This document shows positions 1 through 6,328 of a DNA stretch of 8,177 nucleotides, piece after piece. The notes below the pieces were generated by a model. It was not told the origin of the DNA. It saw only the letters and a list, made by a program, of their open reading frames with translations, and searched no databases. Every line of letters starts with the position of its first letter. The first letter of the stretch is position 1. Made by a program: the position numbers and the translations under genes. This DNA is from JACCUZ01 sp038246575 (GTDB lineage Bacteria; Actinomycetota; Actinomycetes; JACCUZ01): positions 1 to 8,177 of the forward strand of contig JBBRVU010000183.1 in the NCBI GenBank assembly GCA_038246575.1, written 5' to 3'.

Positions 1-1
1 A

Positions 2-61
2 ACCTGCCGTCGCTACGGGAGAGGAACCATCTACGCCCAGGGCACCGGGCACTCGATGTAG
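2..61 (+). CDS. Possible C-terminal tail of a gene entering from the left (partial)
   Basis: The frame beginning at base 2 is open from the window edge to a TAG at 59-61 and reads TCRRYGRGTIYAQGTGHSM. Third codon positions in this frame are mostly G or C, which fits a GC-rich coding end better than the other plus frames here. Only 19 residues are visible, no domain can be named, and a chance open frame of this length is quite possible. Confidence 0.22.
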   Translation, partial: TCRRYGRGTIYAQGTGHSM

Positions 62-250
62 CCGTGGTACGGGCCGGAACCTCGCACGGGGCAGCTTGAG
101 TGCACGGTCGGCAACGAGCATCGAACATCCGCTCGTGCCGCGCTCCGCGCAGCGGGAAGCGACGCGACCACGCACCGAGTGGGTGCGGGGTGTCCCTGCC
201 TCATCCGGAAACGCGCGGGCGAACCCGGTGCACCAGCCGTTGCGATCGCG
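62..250. other. Non-coding stretch downstream of the oxidoreductase gene
   Basis: No convincing gene lies here; the open frames that cross it run antisense to the oxidoreductase or have arginine/serine-rich shadow composition. Around 138-157 the sequence ccgcgctccgcgcagcgg can fold into an imperfect hairpin downstream of the minus-strand oxidoreductase stop. It might help to end that transcript, but it has no following T-run and the call is weak. Confidence 0.35.
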
Positions 251-1258
251 TCATGCCAGCGCGACGACGATGCGGCCGACCGCTTGCTCACTGGCGAGGT
301 ACTCCAGCGCCTCCGGGACCTGGTCGAGCCCGAAGGTCCGGTCGACGGCGGGGGTGACGGACCCGTCCTCGACCATGCCGCAGATGCGGGACAGCCGCGG
401 GGCGTTGCTGCCGGCTCCGCGCGTGCCGGGGAGGTGGCGGTCGACCAGGCCGCGGGCGGTGAGTCCGAGCACCCGCGGCACGCTGCCACCGACCCGTCCG
501 ACACCGTGGCCGAAGTGGTCGTGGCCGAGGGCCGTGTACACGCCGCCGGGCGTGAGCAGGGGGCGCCACCGGTGGTAGGGGCGGTTCGATGCGACGTCGA
601 CGACCAGGTCGTAGGAGCCGCCCCGCGCCACCACGTCCTCGGCTTCGAAGTCCACCAGGTGCGCCGCACCCAGACCACGCAGCGCGTCGAGCTTGCTGGC
701 GCGGTCGACGGCTGTCACCTCGGCCCCGAGGGCCACCGCGACCTGCACGGCGAAGGTGCCGACCGTGCCGCCGGCACCGTTGACGAGGACGCGGTGCCCG
801 ACCCGGACGCGGCCCTCGTCGCAGACCACCTGGATCGCCAGCACCCCGCCGGCAGGCAGCCCCGCCGCCTGCTCCGCGGTGAGCCGCCCGGGGACTGGGT
901 GGAGCAGCCTCGTGGGCACCGTGGCGTACTCGGCGAGGGCGCCGCCGTTGCGCCACCAGTTCGTCTCCAACGTCAGGCCCAGCACCCGGTCAGCCGGGGC
1001 GAAGCCGACCACGTCGGGGCCCACCCGGTCGACGGTCCCAGTCAGTTCCACCCCGGGGATCGGGCGTGGCCGGACCAGCCCACCCAGCAGCCGAGCGACG
1101 TAAGGCCGGCCGGACACGGCATGCCACACGTCGGTATGCACCGCCGACGCGGCGACCCGCACCAGGACTTCACCCTTCCCGGGTACCGGGACAGGCACGT
1201 CGTCCAGCCGCAGCACCTCGCGAGGTACCCCGTACCGGTCCTGCACCACTGCCCGCAC
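251..1258 (-). CDS. Zinc-independent MDR-family NAD(P)-dependent alcohol dehydrogenase / quinone oxidoreductase
   Basis: The product is a medium-chain dehydrogenase/reductase, expected to be a soluble cytosolic enzyme moving hydride between NAD(P)H and a quinone, enone or similar carbonyl substrate. From the GTG at 1258 it has 335 residues, normal for the family. It opens with the typical MRAVVQDRYG, followed by a GroES-like fold (about residues 15-130). The Rossmann nucleotide site is NGAGGTVGTFAVQVA (about 160-174), and the end is EALEYLASEQAVGRIVVAL. The cysteine cluster of zinc alcohol dehydrogenases is absent, so I place it with the quinone-reductase-like (MDR1/QOR) branch. The frame stays open to another GTG at 1324, which would add 22 residues. 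I prefer 1258 because family members begin there, although neither start has a good ribosome site. The gene stands alone, divergent from the RibD_C gene at 1887. Substrate unknown. Confidence 0.9.
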   Translation of the reverse strand: MRAVVQDRYGVPREVLRLDDVPVPVPGKGEVLVRVAASAVHTDVWHAVSGRPYVARLLGGLVRPRPIPGVELTGTVDRVGPDVVGFAPADRVLGLTLETNWWRNGGALAEYATVPTRLLHPVPGRLTAEQAAGLPAGGVLAIQVVCDEGRVRVGHRVLVNGAGGTVGTFAVQVAVALGAEVTAVDRASKLDALRGLGAAHLVDFEAEDVVARGGSYDLVVDVASNRPYHRWRPLLTPGGVYTALGHDHFGHGVGRVGGSVPRVLGLTARGLVDRHLPGTRGAGSNAPRLSRICGMVEDGSVTPAVDRTFGLDQVPEALEYLASEQAVGRIVVALA

Positions 1259-1886
1259 CGGGCTGACGGTACGGGTGCCGGCGGCGGGCGCCCGCTTCGG
1301 GCCGGGTATCCGTGAGCAGCGCACGCGAACGCGACCGCACCTGGCAACTGATCACGTGCTGTCTCGCCGCGCGGAAGGGCGGCATCCGGACTCGGACGGG
1401 CACCCGCGCGTCGGGCACCGAGACGGTCAAGGACGCGGCCCACCCTCTCCCCAACGACCGGGCCCCGAAGCCCTTCCGCCACGTTCAAACGGAGCACCCC
1501 GCCCGAGCGGCGAAGGCTGGAGCCCAGCAACGGCAACGCACTCGCACGCGCCGCTCCGAGGGCGGCTACGCTCGCCCGACTCGGCTCGGCAACGGGCTCG
1601 TCGGGATCCTCCACGGCTGCCGCAAGACATGGCACCCCCTACGACGAGCACACCGCGTGGAGCCACCACACCGCGGCCGCCGCTCGACAACCCAGGACGT
1701 CGGATGTCTGCCGCCGGTCTTACGGTGGCCCCCAACGCACCGGTGCAAGGACCGCCGCCGTGGCGGGTGCACCGGCCTCGAACAGGCTCGGCAACGGTGG
1801 TGCTGGGCGTCGACCCCGGCGGCCTCACCCGCTTCCGGTTCGGAGGCCTACCGACACCCGACCCGTCACTCAAGAGGAGGATCGCG
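1259..1886. other. Long divergent intergenic region without a recognisable gene
   Basis: About 630 bases separate two divergent genes. Several long open frames cross it on both strands, but all are arginine, proline and glycine rich, contradict one another and show no domain I can name. A 13-bp direct repeat, ggctcggcaacgg, occurs at 1583-1595 and 1785-1797. Promoters of both flanking genes should lie here, but no clear -35/-10 pair stands out. An unrecognised or decayed gene cannot be excluded. Confidence 0.5.
1872..1880 (+). promoter_or_regulatory. Strong ribosome binding site deciding the start of the RibD_C gene
   Basis: AAGAGGAGG lies six bases before the ATG at 1887. The same frame is open for about 200 codons further upstream, so this site, together with the family N-terminus that starts exactly there, fixes the start. 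Confidence 0.85.
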
Positions 1887-2492
1887 ATGCGAGAGCTGAT
1901 GGTCGACTTCATCACCTCTCTGGACGGCTACGCGTCGGCGGAGGGGTGGCCGGGCTGGTGGGGTCTCGAGGGCCCCGAGTACCTGGCCTGGCTCGACGAG
2001 CAGCCCGAGGTCACCTACCTGATGGGTGCGAACACGTACCGGCTGATGTCGGGCTTCGCCGCCGGGGTGACCCCGGCAGGAACCGACGAGTTCCGGGCCG
2101 AGGAGGAGGCCTCCGTCGGTGGGCTCACGAACGCGCCCAAGGTGGTGTTCTCCTCCTCGCTGGAGGAGCCGCTGACGTGGGCCAACTGCACGCTCGTGCG
2201 CGGCGACGCCGCCGAGGCGGTGCGGGCGATGAAGGAGGACGGCTCCGGGTCCCTCAGCACGATCGGCAGCGTCAGCCTGTGCAGGTCGCTGCTGCGAGCC
2301 GGGCTCGTCGATCGGTTCCGGATCGTGATGTTCCCGGTGATCACCGGCGCCACCAGCGCGGAGCGCATCTACGACGGGTACCCGGACGTCGCCCTCGACA
2401 TGACCGACCACCGCACCTTCGACCGCCGCATCCAGCTGGTCGAGTACCGGCCTCGCGTGCTAGAGCAACCGCCACGCGCCCCGACCACGTGA
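1887..2492 (+). CDS. Dihydrofolate reductase family protein (RibD C-terminal domain), first copy
   Basis: A 201-residue protein with the dihydrofolate-reductase-like fold of the RibD C-terminal domain family (PF01872). Members are NADPH-dependent reductases; most free-standing actinobacterial ones have no assigned substrate. Family marks in order: an N-terminal strand followed by SLDGY (11-15); the LMGANTYRLM helix (45-54), equivalent to the cofactor-side helix of DHFR; PKVVFSSSLEEP (84-95); and the nucleotide-binding turn IGSVSLCRSLLRAGLVDRF (about 126-144). It closes with a VEYRPR strand. The deaminase half of true RibD is absent, so a role in riboflavin synthesis is not implied. The ATG has an excellent ribosome site. 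It is convergent with a second, clearly diverged RibD_C gene at 2886-3452. Family call firm, function unknown. Confidence 0.92.
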   Translation: MRELMVDFITSLDGYASAEGWPGWWGLEGPEYLAWLDEQPEVTYLMGANTYRLMSGFAAGVTPAGTDEFRAEEEASVGGLTNAPKVVFSSSLEEPLTWANCTLVRGDAAEAVRAMKEDGSGSLSTIGSVSLCRSLLRAGLVDRFRIVMFPVITGATSAERIYDGYPDVALDMTDHRTFDRRIQLVEYRPRVLEQPPRAPTT

Positions 2493-2885
2493 GGTCGACG
2501 ACGCAGCGAGGAGGGAGCACGCCACCGACGGGCCGCTACGTCCTCGCTCTCGACAAGACAGGGGACGGTCGCCGCCAAAGTCAGCGCGCCAGCCACTCCG
2601 AGCAGCAACGATGAGCCCCCAGAGAGCTGGCGAGGCCGCGGCCCGTTCGCCCTGACCGTCGCGCACGACCTGCGGGCCACACCCCCGCAGCAGCCAGGCG
2701 AACGCGCTCAGTTGCCGCTGACACGTCGTGCCCGTGCCGCCGTCGCTCGCCTTGTTGGGATGGCGCCGCGCCCGCAGGCCGCGATCGACAAGCGATGTGG
2801 GGATGAGTCAGGCAGCCACATCCAGGCCCGCAGCCCGCCGCGACGAGTCGATCGTGGTTCCCGACAAGCGCGCTGGGCCAGGTGG
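2493..2885. other. Gap between two convergent RibD_C genes
   Basis: Nearly 400 bases with no supportable gene. Open frames here are extensions of shadows antisense to the second RibD_C gene, and their translations are arginine and alanine rich without family features. I could not find a clear bidirectional terminator hairpin, although the convergent arrangement predicts one. Confidence 0.5.
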
Positions 2886-3452
2886 TCAGGTCGCGTTTCG
2901 TGCCGCGTGGCGCACGTAGACCACACCATTGCCGAACCGTCGGTGGTCCAGCAGTTCGAGGTCGACGCGGACGCCGCGAGGCAGCGCCGGCTTGCCGCCG
3001 CCCACGAGCACGGGGCACAGGAGCAGGACGCACTCGTCAACCAGCCCGTGCCGGAATGCCTCGGCCCCGATGGCCGCGCCGCCGATGCTCAGGTCCGAGG
3101 TGGACGTCTCCTTGAGCTGTCGTACCGCCTCGGGGTCGAACTGCCGTTCGATCCTTGTCCGCGCCGTCGACACCTCTTCCAGCGTCGAGGAGTAGACGAT
3201 TTTGTCGGTGTCGCGCCAGATCCCCGCGTACTCGCGGACAACGGCCGGTTCGGTCGTCAACCAGTCGTCGCTCTCCCACACGCGCATCGTCTCGTACATC
3301 CGGCGGCCGTAGAGCGACGTGCCGATGTGCCGCTCGTGCTCGTTCCAGAACGCGTGCACCTCGTCGTCGGGCACGGACCAGTCGAAAGACCCGGTCTCGT
3401 CCTCGAGGTAGCCGTCGAGCGAGGTGTTGGCTGCGTAGATCAGCTTGCCCAT
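2886..3452 (-). CDS. Dihydrofolate reductase family protein (RibD C-terminal domain), second copy
   Basis: A 188-residue RibD_C/DHFR-like reductase. Family marks: MGKLIYAANTSLDGY at the N-terminus; the helix SLYGRRMYETMRVWE (46-60); DKIVYSSTLEEV (about 83-94); the nucleotide-binding segment LSIGGAAIGAEAFRHGLVDE (121-140); and the strand and glycine turn LLLCPVLVGGGKPAL (about 143-157). The ATG at 3452 is preceded by GGAG with a six-base gap (3462-3459 on the minus strand), so I take this start and not the longer open frame reaching 3716. It shares the fold but little linear sequence with the copy at 1887. It looks like an independent subfamily and not a recent tandem duplicate. Substrate unknown; NADPH-linked reduction is the family expectation. 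Confidence 0.92.
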   Translation of the reverse strand: MGKLIYAANTSLDGYLEDETGSFDWSVPDDEVHAFWNEHERHIGTSLYGRRMYETMRVWESDDWLTTEPAVVREYAGIWRDTDKIVYSSTLEEVSTARTRIERQFDPEAVRQLKETSTSDLSIGGAAIGAEAFRHGLVDECVLLLCPVLVGGGKPALPRGVRVDLELLDHRRFGNGVVYVRHAARNAT

Positions 3453-3489
3453 GGGTGGCTCCGCCCGGACGGGAGCTACAGCGTGCAGC

Positions 3490-3501
3490 GTCACGGCGGC
3501 A
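3490..3501 (-). repeat. Inverted single copy of the box core tgccgccgtgac
   Basis: Read on the minus strand this is tgccgccgtgac. It is identical over 12 bases to 5668-5679 on the plus strand, the last box of the downstream repeat. It lies outside the upstream array and points the opposite way. A chance match is possible in sequence this GC-rich. Confidence 0.3.
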
Positions 3502-3510
3502 CCGGCAAGA

Positions 3511-3570
3511 GCGTCGACGCAGAGGTCACCGAGCCTGCCGCCGTGGAGAAGGGCTGGAGGTCGACGTCGA
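3511..3570. promoter_or_regulatory. Two 10-bp palindromes in the divergent control region
   Basis: GCGTCGACGC (3511-3520) and TCGACGTCGA (3561-3570) are both perfect 10-bp palindromes, 50 bases apart start to start. They lie between the minus-strand RibD_C gene and the recombinase. Such pairs can be operators, but SalI-like GTCGAC cores are frequent in GC-rich DNA and no regulator is identified. Confidence 0.25.
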
Positions 3571-3593
3571 TCCCGGGAGGCCGCCGTCGCACG

Positions 3594-3662
3594 GTCATGC
3601 CGCAGTGCACGCGAAGCGCGACCATGCCGCCGTGCGCGCAGAGCGCGCGACCATGCCGCCGT
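3594..3662 (+). repeat. Box-hairpin array (three boxes, two hairpin spacers) upstream of the recombinase
   Basis: Three 13-bp boxes occur in the same orientation: gtcatgccgcagt (3594-3606, two mismatches), accatgccgccgt (3621-3633) and accatgccgccgt (3650-3662). The spacers gcacgcgaagcgcg (3607-3620) and gcgcgcagagcgcgcg (3634-3649) each fold around a three-purine loop. The second has six perfect pairs; the first has four pairs interrupted by one A·C mismatch. The array ends 43 bases before the recombinase ATG. A box-hairpin-box unit of the same design lies after the Mrr gene (5637-5676). This could be a recombination site, an operator array or a dispersed REP-like repeat. The spacers are far too short, and the boxes too small, for CRISPR. 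Confidence 0.75.
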
Positions 3663-3705
3663 CGGCCTCTTGTGGACAGCGGCGGGGTCGGTGAGGTTGG
3701 CGTGG

Positions 3706-4623
3706 ATGACGACCATGCTGCTGCCGATGGCAGCCGGCGAGGTGTCTTCGTTGGAGCGGTTGCAGGTGGCGGTGGCGGCGTATCTGGCGCGTTACCGCGG
3801 CGCGTCACGCGAGCACACCCTGTCCGACCTGCGGGTGTTCATGTCCTGGTGCGCTGCGCGCGGTCTGGATCCCTTGGCCGCGCAGCGGGTGCACCTGGAG
3901 CTGTATGTGCGCTGGTGCCAGGAGGTGCGGCACTTCAAGCCCTCAACGGTGTCGCGGCGCACCTCGGTGGTGTGCGGCTTCTACCGGACCTGCGTCATCG
4001 ACGGGGTGCTCGAGCACTCCCCGGCGGAATGGCTGCGTCGGCCCACCGTGCCGCCCGAGTCGCCGACGCTGGGGTTGACGCACCTGCAGTTCGAGGCACT
4101 CCTTACAGCGGCCCGCGAATCCCCGAACGTAGACGACTTCGCCCTGGTGACCATGCTCGGGCTGCTCGGGCTGCGCATCTTCGAAGCCTGCAGGGTGAAC
4201 ATCGCCGACCTGGGCGAGGAGCACGGCCACCGGGTGCTGCGGGTGGTCGGCAAGGGCACCAAGGTCGTTCTGGTGCCGCTGCCACCCGCGGTCGGACGCG
4301 CCGTCGACCGCGCGGTCGACGGCCGGGACGCCGGACCGCTGCTGCGCAATCGCCGCGGCGTGCGGATGGACCGCCACGCCGCCACCCGCCGGCTGCGCTA
4401 CCTGGCGGTGCAGGCCGGGGTGCGGATGCCGCGGATGCACCCACACATGCTGCGGCACACCTTCGTCACCACCATGCTCGACGCCGGGGTCGACCTGCGC
4501 GACGTGCAGATCGCCGCCCGCCACGCCGACCCTCGCACCACCATGCGCTACGACCGTGCCCGCAAGAACCTGGACCGGCACCCCAACTACATCCTCGCCG
4601 CTTACATGGCTTCCGGAACCTGA
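3706..4623 (+). CDS. XerC/D-like tyrosine recombinase (site-specific integrase)
   Basis: A 305-residue tyrosine recombinase that would break and rejoin DNA through a 3'-phosphotyrosyl intermediate. An N-terminal SAM-like core-binding domain spans about residues 16-112; the catalytic domain follows. All active-site residues are visible: Arg157 in LGLLGLR, the lysine of VGKGTK (181-186), His247 and Arg250 in HMLRHTF, His273 in ARHADPRTT, and nucleophile Tyr282 in MRYDRA. It lacks the arm-binding N-terminus of phage integrases, as do Xer proteins and recombinases of simple elements. ATG 3706 has GAGG about nine bases upstream; in-frame ATGs at 3715 and 3727 are alternatives. The open frame continues upstream through the repeat array, but that part is arginine/serine-rich and not conserved-looking. 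The Mrr gene follows after 55 bases, so the two may be co-transcribed. The upstream repeats are candidate targets; that is inference. Confidence 0.93.
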   Translation: MTTMLLPMAAGEVSSLERLQVAVAAYLARYRGASREHTLSDLRVFMSWCAARGLDPLAAQRVHLELYVRWCQEVRHFKPSTVSRRTSVVCGFYRTCVIDGVLEHSPAEWLRRPTVPPESPTLGLTHLQFEALLTAARESPNVDDFALVTMLGLLGLRIFEACRVNIADLGEEHGHRVLRVVGKGTKVVLVPLPPAVGRAVDRAVDGRDAGPLLRNRRGVRMDRHAATRRLRYLAVQAGVRMPRMHPHMLRHTFVTTMLDAGVDLRDVQIAARHADPRTTMRYDRARKNLDRHPNYILAAYMASGT

Positions 4624-4678
4624 CGAGCCGGAGGCGGATCAGCGCCCGCTTGACGAGGGGTTGTGCCAACATCGGCTG

Positions 4679-5587
4679 GTGACCCCTGAGGACCTCCCCG
4701 CCTATTCAGACCTGATCCTGCCCGCGGTCAAGGCGGTGAACGCCCTGGGCGGGTCTGCCAAGGCGAGGGAGATCACCGGGCAGGTCCTCACCGATCTCGG
4801 CGCCACCGACGAGATGCTGGCGGTGATGCAGCCGGCGAGGCCGGACGCGTCGGTGCTCTTGGAGCGGATCGCCTGGGCCCGGTCGTACGCGAAGCTCATC
4901 GGGGCGCTGGAGAGCCCTTCTCGGGGCGTGTTCCTGTTGACGGGGCTGGGCAAGGAACTGCTCAACCTCGATCCGGAGCAAGCGCATAGGCGAACGCTGG
5001 AGCTGGACCGGGAGTACCGGCGTAACCGGGGGAAAGCGTCGACGCCGGAGTCACAGCCAGATACGACCGCCCAGGGCGCACAGGGCCCTGACGACGTGGT
5101 GGAGGAGGTCGAGGAGGGTGACGGGCCACGCGGGTGGCAGGACGTGCTGCTCGCACGTCTGCACCGGGTGCCCGCCACCGCGTTCGAGGAGTTCGTGCTG
5201 TACCTGCTGCGCCTGTACGGGCTGCAGCTGACGCGAGTCGGGGGATCGGGCGATGAAGGCGTCGACGGGATCGGGACCGCCCCAATCAGCCCGGTGCTGT
5301 CCTCGCGCGTCGCTGTGCAGGTGAAGCGGTATGACCCGCAGGGCAGACCGATCGGCCGCGAGGTCGTGGCCCTGTTTCAGCGAGATGCGCAAACCAAGGG
5401 AGCCGAACGGGCGATCCTCGTCACCCTTGGCAAGTTCTCCGAAGCTGCGCGCAAGGCAGCAACGGCAGCCACACCGACCGTCGACCTGATCGACGGAGAG
5501 CGACTCGCCGAGCTCATCCTCGACCAGGAGGTCGGCGTTCGGCGCGAGCCGGTCGTCAACGAGGGCTGGTTCGACCGCTTTGGCTAG
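4679..5587 (+). CDS. mrr: Mrr-family restriction endonuclease (type IV-like)
   Basis: Mrr proteins are cytosolic nucleases that cut foreign or aberrantly methylated DNA. The 302-residue product has an N-terminal winged-helix region (Mrr_N type, about 5-100) starting with the typical YSDLILPAVKAVNALG. An acidic, low-complexity linker follows (about 115-150). The C-terminal PD-(D/E)xK nuclease domain has the family signature: FEEFVLYLLRLYGL (169-182), then VGGSGDEGVDGIG with Asp196, then VAVQVKRYD with Gln214 and Lys216, and finally LVTLGKFSEAA and LIDGERLAELI. The catalytic residues are present, so it looks active. The GTG at 4679 matches the family N-terminus but has a poor ribosome site; an in-frame ATG at 4556 would overlap the recombinase by 68 bases. 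The short spacing suggests translation from the recombinase transcript. No methyltransferase is nearby, as expected for a methyl-directed enzyme. Substrate modification unknown. Confidence 0.9.
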   Translation: MTPEDLPAYSDLILPAVKAVNALGGSAKAREITGQVLTDLGATDEMLAVMQPARPDASVLLERIAWARSYAKLIGALESPSRGVFLLTGLGKELLNLDPEQAHRRTLELDREYRRNRGKASTPESQPDTTAQGAQGPDDVVEEVEEGDGPRGWQDVLLARLHRVPATAFEEFVLYLLRLYGLQLTRVGGSGDEGVDGIGTAPISPVLSSRVAVQVKRYDPQGRPIGREVVALFQRDAQTKGAERAILVTLGKFSEAARKAATAATPTVDLIDGERLAELILDQEVGVRREPVVNEGWFDRFG

Positions 5588-5767
5588 CCCAACTGACGTC
5601 GGCAACGCAGAGACCGAACGCCGTTCGCAGCATCCTCATCTGCCGCCGTGCGGGCGGAGCCCGACCATGCCGCCGTGACCGGGGACCCGCCACCGATACC
5701 CTCCACCCGATCCCGCTGGGCTCCACCGCTCGCCTACGCATCGGCCGAACCTGCGGGCGGGCGGCAA
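5588..5767. other. Intergenic region holding the downstream repeat unit
   Basis: No gene is visible in these 180 bases between the convergent Mrr gene and the minus-strand regulator. Apart from the box-hairpin-box at 5637-5676 I see no other structure. Confidence 0.5.
5637..5676 (+). repeat. Downstream box-hairpin-box unit after the Mrr gene
   Basis: A left box catctgccgccgt (5637-5649; its last nine bases match) and a perfect right box accatgccgccgt (5664-5676) flank the spacer gcgggcggagcccg (5650-5663). The spacer folds as CGGGC-gga-GCCCG, five perfect pairs with a purine triloop like the upstream array. Against the upstream hairpins one stem pair is C-G there and G-C here, a compensatory change. 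It lies 50 bases after the Mrr stop in the same orientation as the upstream array. It could also act as the transcription end of the recombinase-Mrr unit. Confidence 0.75.
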
Positions 5768-6277
5768 CTATCCCTCGGGATCCGGCGCGTCTTCCGCCTT
5801 GGTCTCTCCGCGCCGGAGTTCTTCCACAATGCCGGCCACAGCTGCAAGATCTTCTGGCGAGAGATCTGCCAGGCGCATCGCGACGGAGCGGACGCCGGCG
5901 TCGCGCAGGGCAGCCAGCAGTTCCAGCTCCTGGGTGACTCTGGCGGTCGCCTCCTGGTCGAGGAAGTAGCTCGTGGGGACTCCGAAGTACCCGGCGATGG
6001 CCTCGAGGTGCTGCAGCGAGGGGTTGGTCCGCTGACCCTTCCGAAGGTACATCAGGTACGTCGGTGAGATCGTCGGGCCGCCCGCGCTCTCGATGCCGGC
6101 GGCCACCTCGCGATAGCTTACCTCGGCACGGTCACGACCATGGACCTGACGGAACAGGTAGTCGATCTTCTCGGCCAAGGTGACCGGGACGGGAAGCGGG
6201 CTGCCGCGATCGCGCCCCGCATCGTCGCGCCGACCCTGTCCCACGCCGTGCACCCGCTTCCCAACCCGACGTCGCAC
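5768..6277 (-). CDS. EspR-like XRE-family helix-turn-helix regulator
   Basis: A DNA-binding regulator resembling mycobacterial EspR in layout and sequence pattern. LAEKIDYLFRQVHG (34-47) corresponds to the EspR start. The helix-turn-helix SYREVAAGIESAG...ISPTYLMYLRKGQRTNPSLQHLEAIAGYFGVPTSYF (about 54-105) contains the diagnostic LRxGxRTNPS. A C-terminal dimerisation helix pair, ELELLAALRDAGVRSVAMR...LSPEDLAAVAGIVEELRR (about 117-156), follows. EspR is a nucleoid-associated regulator that binds distant half-sites. Here the gene diverges from an excisionase/integrase operon, with an inverted repeat between them, so repression of the element is the likely job (inference). The start is uncertain. 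GTG 6277 gives 169 residues; GTG 6253 or 6244 would be shorter; the family-equivalent start would need the TTG at 6178, which has no ribosome site. Confidence 0.87.
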   Translation of the reverse strand: MRRRVGKRVHGVGQGRRDDAGRDRGSPLPVPVTLAEKIDYLFRQVHGRDRAEVSYREVAAGIESAGGPTISPTYLMYLRKGQRTNPSLQHLEAIAGYFGVPTSYFLDQEATARVTQELELLAALRDAGVRSVAMRLADLSPEDLAAVAGIVEELRRGETKAEDAPDPEG

Positions 6278-6328
6278 GGATCATTCCACGCGGGCTATCC
6301 GGCGGCCGGCGACACCCGATCGTCCATG

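Noticed and set aside
179..1315. Plus-strand open frame opposite the MDR oxidoreductase
   Set aside because: The minus strand gives a clear full-length MDR enzyme over the same bases; the plus translation has no recognisable features.
1427..1915. Minus-strand open frame in the long intergenic region, overlapping the RibD_C start
   Set aside because: Glycine, arginine and proline rich, no family pattern, and it overlaps the well supported ribosome site and start at 1887.
2709..2724. CAGTTG-ccgc-TGACAC resembling the split operator arm near 6329
   Set aside because: The halves are separated by four bases and lie far from any mobile-element gene; best explained by chance.
3594..3662. CRISPR-like spacing of repeats
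   Set aside because: Boxes are 13 bp with 14-16 bp self-complementary spacers of similar sequence. CRISPR needs longer repeats and unrelated spacers of about 30 bases, and no cas gene is present.
2712..4682. Very long plus-strand open frame of 656 codons
   Set aside because: It runs antisense to the second RibD_C gene and out of frame with the recombinase; its translation is arginine, alanine and proline rich without domains. It is a GC-bias shadow.
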